Assembly (NCBI GenBank): GCA_025201845.1 | Contig: MU603942.1 | Span: forward strand, 164,924 to 228,923 | Direction of reading: 5' to 3' | From: Martensiomyces pterosporus | Lineage: Eukaryota > Kickxellomycota > Kickxellomycetes > Kickxellales > Kickxellaceae | DNA: 64,000 nt | In this document: positions 20,108 through 29,224 of the stretch, in pieces | Layout of the letters: every line of letters begins with the position of its first letter | How positions within the stretch are numbered: the stretch's first letter is position 1 | Position numbers and translations under genes: made by a program | Notes under the pieces: generated by a model | What the model saw: the letters and a program-made list of their open reading frames with translations, nothing else | Told to the model about the DNA's origin: nothing | Database searches by the model: none

Positions 20108-20728
20108 ATGTCTGAGGCACAGAACACCGCCGCTGCCGAGCAGGTCGCTGCTCCCGTCGAGGCTCCCGCCGCCGCCGCCGCCCCCGAGGCAGTTGTTGAG
20201 GCCGCTGCCGAGGCTGCTGTCGCTGAGGAGGCCCCCGCTGCTGCTGCTGCCGCCGAGACTGCCGAAGATGCTGCGCCTGCTGCCGCCGAGGAGGCTGCTG
20301 CTGAGCCAGCCAAGGACGAGGAGGCCCCCGCTGCCGAGGCTGCCGAGCCCGCCAAGGAGGAGGCTGCTGCCCCCGCCGAGGAGGCCAAGCCCAAGGACCC
20401 GATCTCGAAGCGCGTCAAGCGCCGCTCGACTCTTCTCAAGTCCAAGGTTGGCGGCATCTTCTCGTCGCTGAAGTCGCTTCTCCCCAAGCCCAAGCCCAAG
20501 AAGGAGGCTGAGGAGGCCCCCGCCGCTGCTGCTGCCGAGGCTGCCGAGGAGGAGGCTCCCGCTGCCGCCGAGGAGGCACCCAAGGTCGAGGCATCTACCG
20601 ACTCTGCTGTCGAGGTCGCCAAGGAGGAGGAGGCGCCCAAGGCTGAGGCCGCCGCCGAGGAGGAGGCAGCCCCCGCGAAGCCTGCCGATGAGGCCGCGCC
20701 AGCTGCTGTTGCTACTGCGTCCGCGTAA
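20108..20728 (+). CDS. Ala/Glu/Pro-rich low-complexity protein with a basic core
   Basis: The 206-residue protein is mostly Ala, Glu, Pro and Lys. Two acidic Ala-rich arms flank a basic, partly hydrophobic core (about residues 98-135: SKRVKRRSTLLKSK, VGGIFSSLKSLLPKPK). There is no signal peptide. Codon use is very uniform (GCC/GCT, GAG, AAG) and the promoter is strong, suggesting high expression. I know no family for it. It could be a hydrophilin-like stress protein or a membrane- or microtubule-binding protein via the core, but no function is shown. The same strand composition keeps long antisense frames open (20098-20806); those are shadows. Confidence 0.8.
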   Translation: MSEAQNTAAAEQVAAPVEAPAAAAAPEAVVEAAAEAAVAEEAPAAAAAAETAEDAAPAAAEEAAAEPAKDEEAPAAEAAEPAKEEAAAPAEEAKPKDPISKRVKRRSTLLKSKVGGIFSSLKSLLPKPKPKKEAEEAPAAAAAEAAEEEAPAAAEEAPKVEASTDSAVEVAKEEEAPKAEAAAEEEAAPAKPADEAAPAAVATASA

Positions 20729-21919
20729 AGCAGCAACCGCTAGTACAGTCGTTGTGGATATTCGCTGAAGGCGCTTTTGCTGTCGTAAAAATGGGCGGTT
20801 TGGCATTTCTGTTTTCTTTCCTCCCTCCCCTCCCTCTTCCCTTGGTGTGCTGCCACTCTACCACCGCTGCTGCTGACGCTGCTATTGTCGTGTGATGTGT
20901 GGTTGTGCTGCTCTGTGTGTTTGTACAAGGCGCGTGGGGCTTTTTGGACAAGGCGCGCTCCGTTCACACATCCCGTCTCATCCCTTGTTCCTATGACACC
21001 GCACCCTCCGCCCTCTTGGCCTTGTGCCTGGTGCTGTCTGCTTTCCACGGTCCTTTCTAACGCACGCTCTCTTTCACACATCGCACCTCCGTAGCCGGCC
21101 TGTCTGTGGTTGATTTCAGGACTCTGCCACTTTGTCTTTTTTTGCGCCCTCTTTGCCTTTCTGCAGCAATACCGCTCCGTCACAGCCTTGTTTTCTCTAT
21201 TCCAACATCAACAGCTGCCCTTAATTCTCCACTCTCCTATATTTCTCTTCTCTTTTCCCCAGTCATTGCCTGTATTATCAGACACGGTTTGCCCTGGCCT
21301 TCTCGCTTTGGAGAAGCAAAAAAAAAACTACCTCGTCCGCCTGCCTGCCTTCTTGTCTGTGTCTGTGCTTGCTTTGTGCCTCGTGTGTTTGTGGCTAGCT
21401 GCATTTTGCTTTTGCATTGTTTCAGTTTAATCTCCCGCCTTTGTTTGCGCCGCTGGATGACTCTGCCTGACCCGAAACACCCGCACGCATGCGCACGGCG
21501 CACAACTTCAGCGATGCACAGCATCAGCACAGCACAGTGGGGCGCGAGGCGCTTCTGCCTTTCTGAGCAGGCCGCTGCCACCGCTGTCTCTATATCTTGG
21601 CCTCTTCCCCACTCTCTCTCTCGTAATTGCCGTCTCTTTCTGTTAGTTTTTTCTTTTTCTGTTTTGTTACTTTCCATCTGCTCAATTAAACAGCCCTTGA
21701 AATCCACATTCCGTGTAGCGCGCTGCCTTGGTGGCGCCACGTTCCCGCTCCTCCAGCCGGAACCCAAGGCTGCGAGTCAACTGATAGGGTCATGCGATGG
21801 TGTGTTTGGGCTATTCTTGCAATCCGCCGTTCAATGTCGCAATCAGTGCGCGGATGCGTATTTTGTTTACCCGCGATCGTCGTCTCAGACATGCACACAC
21901 ACACACACATCGAGTATGC
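20729..21919. other. Pyrimidine-rich intergenic region between convergent genes
   Basis: The Ala/Glu-rich gene and the CorA gene end facing this region. The plus strand is strikingly CT-rich. A 284-codon frame (21106-21960) has no proper ATG start or motif and overlaps the CorA stop, so I do not call it. A short CA repeat lies at 21894-21908. Confidence 0.55.
21894..21908. repeat. (CA)n microsatellite
   Basis: A simple dinucleotide run just beyond the CorA stop codon. Confidence 0.9.
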
Positions 21920-24034
21920 TTATATCACTCGGCGCCAACGCCAAAACGCTAGCGTTGTGATGGCGTAGATCACCATGCATGCAAGGACGATGAAAAAGTT
22001 CAGCGTGTCGTCTCTATCCTGCCCCGGCACCTTCAGATTGACGCCCAGAAAGCTGGTGACGATGTTGACGGGCACCACGATCGTGCCCAGCATGGTCCAC
22101 CTTTCAGTCGTGGAGTTTGAGTCAAAGGTGGCACGGGCCAGCTCGAGGGATATCTTGGCCAGGTAGTTGGCGTGTGTTCGCGAGAGCACTGCCTCCGCGT
22201 GCGAGCAGGAGGATATGGCCGAAAGGAGGTGCGAGTGAATGTCGCCTAGGTACTGCGCCACCTCGTCGGAGAGGCGTGTGGGCGGCGGGAGGTGCTGGAT
22301 GAGCGTTTGGATCAGGGTGGGCTTTGTGTGGATCAGCCGCCACGTCAGCAGGATGTGACGGCGGTAGGCGCCCATGCGTCGGAGCATGTCCTCTTGCTCG
22401 TTCTGCGAGAGCAGGAGCACCAGCTCGTCAACCTGGTCGACCTGGTGCTCGAGGGACAGGATCCAGGGCGCAAGGTGGTCGGTTATCTCGTCGAGGATGG
22501 CGTAGACGATGTAGGGCGGATAGCTAATTAGCATCGACAGTGGCTGCTCTTCTTCTGCTGGCTGGGAAAGCACCGCATGCATCCCAGCTAGTCGGTTGAG
22601 CACCTGGCGCATGTGCCGCCGCTTGGCGTCGTGGTGGAAGGTTAGGACGCAGTTGGGCTTCATGATTATCGCCACCATTGTGCCGCCCCCAACTGCGCTT
22701 GTGTGGTCTGTCTCGGTGGTGCTTGTGCTGAGCAGCGACGAGTCCACGTCCATGGCCTGGCGGAATCCAATCGAATGGTAGATGATCGAGGTGTAGTCGT
22801 CGAACGCGTCAAGCTTGTCCCGCGAGCAGCCGTATTGAATGTCCTCTGTGGTCAGCGGGTGAAGCCGGAAGACCTCGGAGAGCTCGAGCAGCTCCTGAGG
22901 GGTGGCGCTTACCACATCCAGCCAGAAGCACCCGCTGCTGCTGGGAGCGGTAGATAAAGCCGTGTCTATTAGCTCAGCCAGCCCTCCCTGCCTGCTAAAG
23001 TCAGCAAGGGTAGGCGAGTGGCGAGAGCCGGTTTGGCTGGAGTAGAACATGTACCTTTCCCCCGGTTTCTCGGTGGTGCCCGTGTGCCCGCGGTCTTGTA
23101 TAATGCTGGTGCTGGTGCTTGATCGTAGGCTCTGTGTATTCGAATTCGTTGATATGATCTCCAATTCCGCCTTGGAATCGCCACCACTGCTGCTGTGTGG
23201 CTGCGGGTCCGTTGTGGAGCAGCCAGAGCAGCAGCGAGGGTCTCTGCCTGTTGCCGCTATGCTCTGCACGCGGCTGTCCCTGCGGCTTCTACGGTAATTG
23301 CTGCTATTTGACATCTGATTTGCCCTCATTTCCTGCTGCGCTTGCGCAGTTGCAGCGAACGACGGCGTCACATTTTGCCTCGTCGCGTCATTGGCGCTGT
23401 TTTCACACCCGTGCGCACTATCGGGAAGCTCAGCGGCTGGGTCTGCTATAGCTCGGGGACAAGGAGAGAAAGCTGTGGAATTCTCGTGATGGCGAGATGG
23501 CATAGAGTCACCAGGCGTCATTGCGTTGTTTGCACTTTGGCTGTCAGCTGCGCAAGAAAGAGGTCGTGAATGGTGATGTTGTGGATTCAACCACCATGCA
23601 AAGTTCTCACCACCAGCAGTGGATAGTGGCGCTGCAGGTAATGGCGGGTGGGGTGATCCCCCTCGGTCAAAGGGACCAAGGTCAGGTGCTAGTGGAGCAC
23701 CGCTGCTGCTGTGTCGCCACAGTCTTTTTATCTGACCATGCTCGAGGCTGGCTTGTGTGGATGGGGATTTGGGTCGCATTGTGAACTTGTGCAGGTGTGG
23801 GAGGCCACTGAGCGCCAGCAGGTGCTGGGGTGGAGGTCCGGTGACCTTGTCGCTATTGCTGCTGCTGGTGGTGGTAGGAACCGTGTGATTCAGGGCTAGT
23901 TTTGAGTACCCTTCTTGTGCCATTGTTTGCGTATCTTTGACAACAGCGGATGAGGTACTCGGCATGGGGTGTTGTCCGTGTGGTGGCAGCCGCCTCTTTG
24001 GCCTTGTGCACTTGCGCCTACGTGTAATACCCAT
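21920..24034 (-). CDS. CorA/Mnr2-like (MIT superfamily) divalent cation transporter with a GVN motif
   Basis: The 704-residue protein has a long polar, Ser/Thr-rich N-terminal half, a CorA-type soluble domain (about residue 400 on: WLDVVSATPQELLELSEVFRLHPLTTEDIQ, then long helices) and two C-terminal membrane helices. Between them stands FLGVNLKVPGQ, where family members normally have GMN. Fungal homologues (Alr1, Alr2, Mnr2) carry magnesium across plasma or vacuolar membranes. GxN variants exist in the superfamily, but replacing Met in GMN usually alters or abolishes Mg transport in tested proteins, so the ion is uncertain. The ATG at 24034 (MGITRRRK) is the first methionine; the frame extends upstream only through a GTG. 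Confidence 0.88.
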   Translation of the reverse strand: MGITRRRKCTRPKRRLPPHGQHPMPSTSSAVVKDTQTMAQEGYSKLALNHTVPTTTSSSNSDKVTGPPPQHLLALSGLPHLHKFTMRPKSPSTQASLEHGQIKRLWRHSSSGAPLAPDLGPFDRGGSPHPPLPAAPLSTAGGENFAWWLNPQHHHSRPLSCAADSQSANNAMTPGDSMPSRHHENSTAFSPCPRAIADPAAELPDSAHGCENSANDATRQNVTPSFAATAQAQQEMRANQMSNSSNYRRSRRDSRVQSIAATGRDPRCCSGCSTTDPQPHSSSGGDSKAELEIISTNSNTQSLRSSTSTSIIQDRGHTGTTEKPGERYMFYSSQTGSRHSPTLADFSRQGGLAELIDTALSTAPSSSGCFWLDVVSATPQELLELSEVFRLHPLTTEDIQYGCSRDKLDAFDDYTSIIYHSIGFRQAMDVDSSLLSTSTTETDHTSAVGGGTMVAIIMKPNCVLTFHHDAKRRHMRQVLNRLAGMHAVLSQPAEEEQPLSMLISYPPYIVYAILDEITDHLAPWILSLEHQVDQVDELVLLLSQNEQEDMLRRMGAYRRHILLTWRLIHTKPTLIQTLIQHLPPPTRLSDEVAQYLGDIHSHLLSAISSCSHAEAVLSRTHANYLAKISLELARATFDSNSTTERWTMLGTIVVPVNIVTSFLGVNLKVPGQDRDDTLNFFIVLACMVIYAITTLAFWRWRRVI

Positions 24035-24764
24035 GCTATGTGCGTTGCGCTTCTCTCCTGCTAGCACACCATGTGACAAATCGTGATGGCAGAATAGATA
24101 CACAGAGAGAAACCGCGTTATTGTGGTAATTGGGTGCCATCCATGAAATACCTGGCATGCATTGCAACATTTGCCTCTATTTCTGAGCCTGCCATCTGCG
24201 GATATTATTATTTACTAGGCGGTGCCTGTGAAGTATACATTAATTAATTTACTTCAGCAAGTACATGGCGGGCGACGCATTGGCAACTTGCCGGTGTGCA
24301 TTGATGTTGCATATACACGCCGAATATCCTCCAGGAGCAGTAAGAATATTGGAAGGAGTTTGCAGCATAAGCTACGGCCTCTACTTGTTGTTTACTGGGA
24401 CGCACCTTGGTTAGTAACAATGGAGGATATGCGTGCATACATGCAGACCATGTAAAAACACACTCAAGCATACGCCCGTTTTGTCGTGCGTGCGCTGTTG
24501 GAGATGAATAATAGGCGTGAATCAACAAACCGAGCGCGGCGATCACACAATCCACACGCAACCGGCAGCAGGTGGAGCTGTTGCTTGCCTGCTTGCTTTC
24601 GTGCTCGCTTTCTTGGTAAGGCCATACGCGTGATGGTCGTGTTTCGTAGGGATTGGCAGCAGCCTATGTCTATCTCTTGTTTAATGAACGGCCGCCTGTC
24701 TTTCGACAGAGAAAACACAGCGGTGGGAAACCACTTGGTGATTGCCAAGTGCCTGCTAGCTGGC

Positions 24765-24793
24765 TGTTGTTGTTGTTGTTGTTGTTGTTGTTG
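24765..24793. repeat. (TGT)n microsatellite
   Basis: About nine to ten perfect TGT/ACA triplets in non-coding sequence. Confidence 0.9.
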
Positions 24794-25609
24794 GGCCTTT
24801 TGTGAGTCACTGGCCTTTGTGTGTGTGGGTTAGTGACACTGCTGGAGATAACAATGCAGCAATACATGTGGCAGCCCATGGCTGGGACACACCCTGCCTC
24901 AATGCCCCTCCTTGCACGTGGCCGGGGTGTCCGTGGGGGTGTGAATGGTGTGATGTGGTGCGATAGTGGCCAAATGTGGTGGAATTACACATGTGGCCAA
25001 AAAATCGAGCACGCACACAACTTGTCTGGGCACCTTGATGTGCCCTCAGCCCAAAATGCGGCGAGAAAGGAGCAATAGCAATAATCCGCCCCTTGCTCCG
25101 CATCAAACCGCCACTGTGGGCGAGGCTGGGCAGAGGAAGCAGGCTCTCTTGCTGTGAAGTGAGAAGCGCTGGGATGGCTGAGATGATGCGATGGAGAGCA
25201 CGAGGCTTTCTGTGATGATGCTCTTTCTTTGCGCGCTGAAAGGGAGCGCCCGCATAAAAACGGAATGAGTGTGAGGCTCTCTGTGAGACTTGGGGACAGT
25301 CTTATGATCAGACAAAGCATAGAAAGACGTGATTTTCCCTTTCATGCGCATCAACAATTTCACCACACGTTCCACACCTGTCCTTTTGTGTGCGTGTGCA
25401 GTGTGATGTCAAAAGGAGAAAAGAGCAGGGCATGTTGGTCATTAAGGACCACAGGGTGGATGTGCGTGTGCGCACTGTGTATGCCCGTCTGTTGTGATCA
25501 TCCACCCTCCCTCGCCCCCTGAAGAGGCATCGCTAGTCATGTTACCCGAAAGGGCAAAATAAGCCAAGTCCGTCTCTCTGCCACAGACAAGTCATCAGTG
25601 GAGTGCGGG

Positions 25610-25617
25610 TATAAATA
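25610..25617 (+). promoter_or_regulatory. TATA box of the 45-residue Cys/His microprotein gene
   Basis: GGGTATAAATAGCA lies about 180 nt before the ATG at 25790, with a CT-rich leader in between. Confidence 0.65.
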
Positions 25618-25789
25618 GCACGCCGAATGGGAGAGCGGGGGCTGCGCTCAGAGAACTTCCATTAGCAAGCTGAACGTAAGCAAGCCGCCATTTCCTCTTC
25701 TCTTCTTCTCAGCTGCCCTTCGCTACACCCTCTCGACTGCATCCCCACACCCAGTTCTACACCTCCAGGACCCAAAATATAACCACGCA

Positions 25790-25927
25790 ATGTGCTGCCA
25801 CGCCAACACCGCTGCCTCTCCTCTGCGCCTGAACGCCGGCGAGGTCTGCCCATACTGCGACGACGTGATGGTGGGCTTTGAGACCCTGGAGAACCACGAA
25901 TGCCTGATTTTCCCTATCGAGATGTAA
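25790..25927 (+). CDS. Candidate 45-residue Cys/His microprotein (zinc-knuckle-like)
   Basis: The frame runs from ATG at 25790 to TAA at 25925. It begins MCCHANTAASPLRLN and contains GEVCPYCDDVMVGFETLEN followed by HEC, so Cys-x2-Cys and His-x-Cys pairs are 13 residues apart, a spacing that could hold one zinc ion. A good TATA box and pyrimidine-rich leader precede it, and codon choice (GCC, CTG, GAG, AAC) matches neighbouring genes. It lies upstream of the steryl esterase on the same strand. No family is known to me. It could be a regulatory microprotein or a metal-binding peptide; it might also be the first exon of a longer gene, though the in-frame stop argues against that. Confidence 0.55.
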   Translation: MCCHANTAASPLRLNAGEVCPYCDDVMVGFETLENHECLIFPIEM

Positions 25928-26411
25928 GCTCGTCTTGCGAGCAGCCGGCCCTTCTTCTCTCCTCCCTCCATTCCTTCCTGGCTTTTCTGTCATCATTATT
26001 GCCCAACTCTGTATCCTTTTTGCATTCTATACTCTATCTGTACAACAAAGAAGACATAAAAATATGCTCTGGCTTTTGCCCGCAAGTGAAGCAGTATCAT
26101 TGCCATTGGGGGCGTCTGGGGCCCTTGCCTTGTCTTAGAGGAGCGGGGGTGACAGCGCATGACTGGGCAGGCCCTTTCTTTGCTTGCCTTTGCATGTGCC
26201 ATTATTGCTTTTTCCGTATTCTTGCTTCTTGGTCTTTTGCGAATTCCACACCCCCATTCGAAAACACGCCAACTGGTGCTTGTCGTCTTCAAACAGCGTG
26301 CTGACCAGTGGTTCTCTCTCCTCACGCTTTTGCTCTGTAATTTACCTGGACAATTCCACCAAGACATTCCATTCGCGAGACTCGGCGCGCCCTCTGCGGC
26401 CACAGGATACC
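25928..26411. other. Leader/promoter region of the acid lipase gene
   Basis: No separate gene is seen. The lipase frame is open upstream to 26184 but its sequence there is not conserved protein. Confidence 0.5.
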
Positions 26412-28163
26412 ATGCTGTACATACCGTTTTTCAGCCGCCTCAGCGTGTCAGAGTACCAGGGCATGCTGATCGCCGCTCTGTTTTTCATCGTTGAAAAGCT
26501 GCTCCGTGTCTTTCTGCTCGTTTTCCCTATTGGCGTTGTCGTCGACTACGCTCCTTCGTGGATCAGGCCCCCCAAACTGCTTGCAGGGGCTAGACCCGGT
26601 GGTACTGAAGCAGGAGCAGGAGCAGGAGCAGAAGCAGAAGCAGAAGCAGAAACAGAAGCAGAACCAGAGGAAGAGGAGTGCTTCCTTGACGACTTCAACT
26701 CCTTTGCGGAGATCATGGAGTTCTGGGGATACCCATACGAGGACCATCTGGTGGAGACCCGCGATGGCTATTTGCTCGGCACCCACCGCATTACAGGTCC
26801 GAGGGAAGAGGACGGGAGGAGGGATTCGAGTGCAAAGCCAGTCGTGCTCTTTTGGCACGGCTTTATGCTCAACTCGGAGTGCTTCGTGTGCCACCCGGAC
26901 TGGGTCAACATCCTGCCATTCAGACTGGCAGAGGCAGGGTACGATGTGTGGCTTGGCAACTCGCGCGGCAACAAGTACTCGTACAAACACATGCGGTACA
27001 GTCCCGAGGACAGGAGATTTTGGAACTTCTCGATCGACGAGATAGCCTTAGTCGACGTGCCAACCACAGTGGACTACATCCTGAAGGAAACAGGCGCAGA
27101 GAAGCTGACATACATCGGGTTTAGCCAGGGAACGGCGCAGATGTTCATGGCGCTGTCGAGAAACAAGAGGCTGAACGAGCAGGTGGACCACTTTATCGCC
27201 CTGGCGCCGGCATCCACTCCGAGGGGGTTCGAGAACAGCGTGGTGGACTATTTCACCAAGGCCACGCCACACATGCTCTACCTGCTGTTTGGCAGGCGGA
27301 GGGCCATGTCGCTGGTGTACTTTTGGATCAACTTGCTGCCCCGCGAAGCATATGTAGCCGTGCTGGACTATTGCGTCAACCTGCTGTTTGGCTGGAGTAT
27401 GCGCAATCTGTCCCAGGAGACAAAGAACATCGTGTATTGGCATCTGTACTCGTATACAAGCGTCAAGGCCATCGTGCACTGGATGCAGATCATTAGGTGC
27501 GGCGAGTTGCAGATGTACGACGACGAGCCATCCGTATACCCCATGTGGTCTGCATCATCGGCCGATAGGTATTATAGAAGGTGCGTGCAGCAGCGGCCAG
27601 TGGCCAGAAAGAGCGAGGGCAGTCAGCAAGGGCTGCCGGCTGTCTCTCGACCGCCGACCATACCTGTAGCCGGGCCGAATGCTGCCGACCAGGGGTACAC
27701 CATGGGCCCGCTGACGCACTGGAACAACACGTACCCGCTGGGCAAGATTACTACCCGCGTTTCGCTGTTCCACGGTGGCGCTGACTCGCTGTCGTCGGTG
27801 GATGTTCTTCTGAACGACCTTGCAGTAGTTCCGGAAGAGTGTGTGTGCTTTAGGCATTACGAGCATATGGATTTCCTCTGGGCGGACACCGTGGGCGCCT
27901 TGGTGTATCCAAGGGTGCTTGCGCTGATGGGCGTCAATGAGACTGCAGCGAATCCCGAAGGCAGCGCGGCTGACGAGATTCCATTCCCTGAGATTGGCAA
28001 TGGCCCCGAAGAAGAAACGGGCGCTTCTCGCAGCCACCAGCACCAGAGGACTGCGTCGAGGAACTCGGTAAAACTGCTGGGGCTCCAGCACACCCATGTT
28101 CTCACCCGGCGTCGGATGTCGTCGTCGGTATCCTCTGTGTGCTCGTCGTCTCTAGACATGTAA
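26412..28163 (+). CDS. Acid lipase/steryl ester hydrolase-like alpha/beta hydrolase
   Basis: The 583-residue protein begins with a hydrophobic segment (about residues 17-45: GMLIAALFFIVEKLL, then VFLLVFPIGVVVDY) that likely anchors it in a membrane or lipid droplet, as in yeast Yeh1, Yeh2 and Tgl1. A low-complexity Ala/Glu run (about residues 67-87) from a hexanucleotide repeat precedes the AB-lipase start EIMEFWGYPYEDHLVETRDGY. The nucleophile is Ser238 in GFSQG; the Asp is probably Asp458 (HGGADSLSS) and the His near residue 485 (YEHMDFLW). It would cleave sterol esters or other neutral lipids. The ATG at 26412 (MLYIPFFSRLS) is chosen because the family's membrane segment begins just after it; the frame continues upstream without conserved sequence. 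The C-terminal tail is Ser- and His-rich. Confidence 0.9.
   Translation: MLYIPFFSRLSVSEYQGMLIAALFFIVEKLLRVFLLVFPIGVVVDYAPSWIRPPKLLAGARPGGTEAGAGAGAEAEAEAETEAEPEEEECFLDDFNSFAEIMEFWGYPYEDHLVETRDGYLLGTHRITGPREEDGRRDSSAKPVVLFWHGFMLNSECFVCHPDWVNILPFRLAEAGYDVWLGNSRGNKYSYKHMRYSPEDRRFWNFSIDEIALVDVPTTVDYILKETGAEKLTYIGFSQGTAQMFMALSRNKRLNEQVDHFIALAPASTPRGFENSVVDYFTKATPHMLYLLFGRRRAMSLVYFWINLLPREAYVAVLDYCVNLLFGWSMRNLSQETKNIVYWHLYSYTSVKAIVHWMQIIRCGELQMYDDEPSVYPMWSASSADRYYRRCVQQRPVARKSEGSQQGLPAVSRPPTIPVAGPNAADQGYTMGPLTHWNNTYPLGKITTRVSLFHGGADSLSSVDVLLNDLAVVPEECVCFRHYEHMDFLWADTVGALVYPRVLALMGVNETAANPEGSAADEIPFPEIGNGPEEETGASRSHQHQRTASRNSVKLLGLQHTHVLTRRRMSSSVSSVCSSSLDM
26609..26664. repeat. Coding hexanucleotide repeat (Ala/Glu/Gly run)
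   Basis: Imperfect CAGGAG/CAGAAG units encode the GAGAGAEAEAEAE stretch of the acid lipase, between its membrane segment and catalytic domain. Confidence 0.85.
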
Positions 28164-28277
28164 AAGTACGAGCTTGTTAACTTATTTTAATGACAATGCA
28201 GCGCTGGCACTGACAGGTCTGGGCTATGCGGTATCTGAATTCCTCTGGTTTAAGCGCCTGTCGAAACCGCGACTCAT

Positions 28278-28694
28278 CTAAAGAGCCAGGCAATAGCCGA
28301 GCAGCCTCTTGTCATTCTCAAAGCTCAAAACTGAATCTGCCTTGCAAACATCAATCCACATGGCTCTGAATTTTTCGTGCTCCTCAAGACTCTGTGTCGC
28401 AGGCCCAGCCAGCTCGCCTCGGTACCAGTATATCACCTTCGTCTTGCCAATGGCTTCGCTGCGCCTCGTTTCCATCGCCACCAGGTTGCTGTCGACATGG
28501 CACAGGAACCCAGTTTCTTCTTCGACCTCCCTGCGAGCTGCCTCTTCGGGTGTCTCTTCAGGCTCTATTTTCCCCTTTGGAAAGTATACCTCCTTTGCGT
28601 TTCTTGTGTCCACCACAGCAAGAACCCTGTCTCCTTTGCTGCTGAATACCACTGCGCCTGCAGAAAACAGAAGCTCAGCGGCTGGATGAATCAT
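28278..28694 (-). CDS. Nudix hydrolase
   Basis: The 138-residue protein is a minimal Nudix domain. The full Nudix box G-x5-E-x7-REVEEETG starts at Gly41 (GKIEPEETPEEAARREVEEE), preceded by EVYFPKG. It would hydrolyse a nucleoside diphosphate linked to another group (for example diadenosine polyphosphate, diphosphoinositol or a damaged nucleotide); the substrate cannot be read. The frame extends upstream to an ATG at 28796 with a hydrophobic CT-encoded start (MAAALLLLCFPSLSLSFSLA), but that run looks like a polypyrimidine tract ending in CTCTCTAG, a probable splice acceptor in the leader. I therefore favour ATG 28694 (MIHPAAELLFSAGAVVF). Confidence 0.85.
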   Translation of the reverse strand: MIHPAAELLFSAGAVVFSSKGDRVLAVVDTRNAKEVYFPKGKIEPEETPEEAARREVEEETGFLCHVDSNLVAMETRRSEAIGKTKVIYWYRGELAGPATQSLEEHEKFRAMWIDVCKADSVLSFENDKRLLGYCLAL

Positions 28695-28954
28695 ACCGAA
28701 AGAGCTGTGTTCAGAGGTGGCTGAAATTTGACGATACGCTAGAGAGAAAGAGAGGGAAAGAGAGGGAAAGCAAAGCAATAGCAGTGCAGCTGCCACCAGA
28801 GCATCTTGAACCTTGGTGGCTGCTGCGGTACAACACGTATTTTCAAGCGTTTATTAAGCTCCCTGGGATACAGAGAGAGGTTGATGCAAACCGAGCATTG
28901 AAGACCGATGCTATTTAGGATGCTGCCATCGGAGAAGCGTGTTCATGGCGCGGT

Positions 28955-29224
28955 TCACTCCACCAAGTCGTCGACATTGACATCTTGGCCGAAGACAACG
29001 ATCAGGGCAAGCTCCTCATGAGCGAAATTGTTGTCAATGTCGGTGCTGTGAGGAGGGGACGGGGCTTTTGTCGAAAGTGGGGCTGCACCCAAGAGCCCAG
29101 CAGGGGCAAAAAGTGGCGGAGGAGCAGAACTAGCTGGGGCATTCTGGGTAACCGGGATAGGAGATGAAGCAACGGCAACCAGAACAGTGGCAGCGGCAAG
29201 GAGGACCGAATTCTTGAGCAGCAT
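28955..29224 (-). CDS. Small secreted protein, tandem cluster member 1
   Basis: The 89-residue protein has a signal peptide starting MLLKNSVLLAAATVLVAVAS, a Pro/Ala/Ser-rich middle with no cysteines, and the C-terminus LIVVFGQDVNVDDLVE. The hydrophobic stretch followed by an acidic end recurs in the three genes upstream. A CTATAAAAC TATA box (29360-29367) and a TTATGCAGGATGCAG leader motif (29240-29254) match those genes. Function is unknown; the family is recognised here only from the cluster. Confidence 0.78.
   Translation of the reverse strand: MLLKNSVLLAAATVLVAVASSPIPVTQNAPASSAPPPLFAPAGLLGAAPLSTKAPSPPHSTDIDNNFAHEELALIVVFGQDVNVDDLVE

Larger units (their letters stand above)
24035..25789. 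other. Intergenic region (1.75 kb), CorA and microprotein promoters
   Basis: No supported coding frame is seen. The region has GT-rich patches (about 24890-25000), a TGT microsatellite and, at its right end, a TATA box at 25610 followed by a CT-rich leader. Confidence 0.5.

Noticed and set aside
20098..20806. Long antisense frames of 212 and 234 codons
   Set aside because: They are mirror images of the Ala/Glu coding sequence; the composition keeps every frame open.
21106..21960. 284-codon plus-strand frame
   Set aside because: It has no ATG at its start, its Leu/Ser/Cys-rich content follows from CT-rich DNA, and it overlaps the CorA end.
25676..25712. Possible 5' UTR intron of the Cys/His microprotein gene (GTAAGC...CTCAG)
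   Set aside because: 37 nt is too short for the splicing seen in this genome.
28695..28796. Signal-peptide-like extension of the Nudix protein
   Set aside because: The hydrophobic residues come from a CT tract that ends in a likely splice acceptor (CTCTCTAG), so it is more likely leader sequence.
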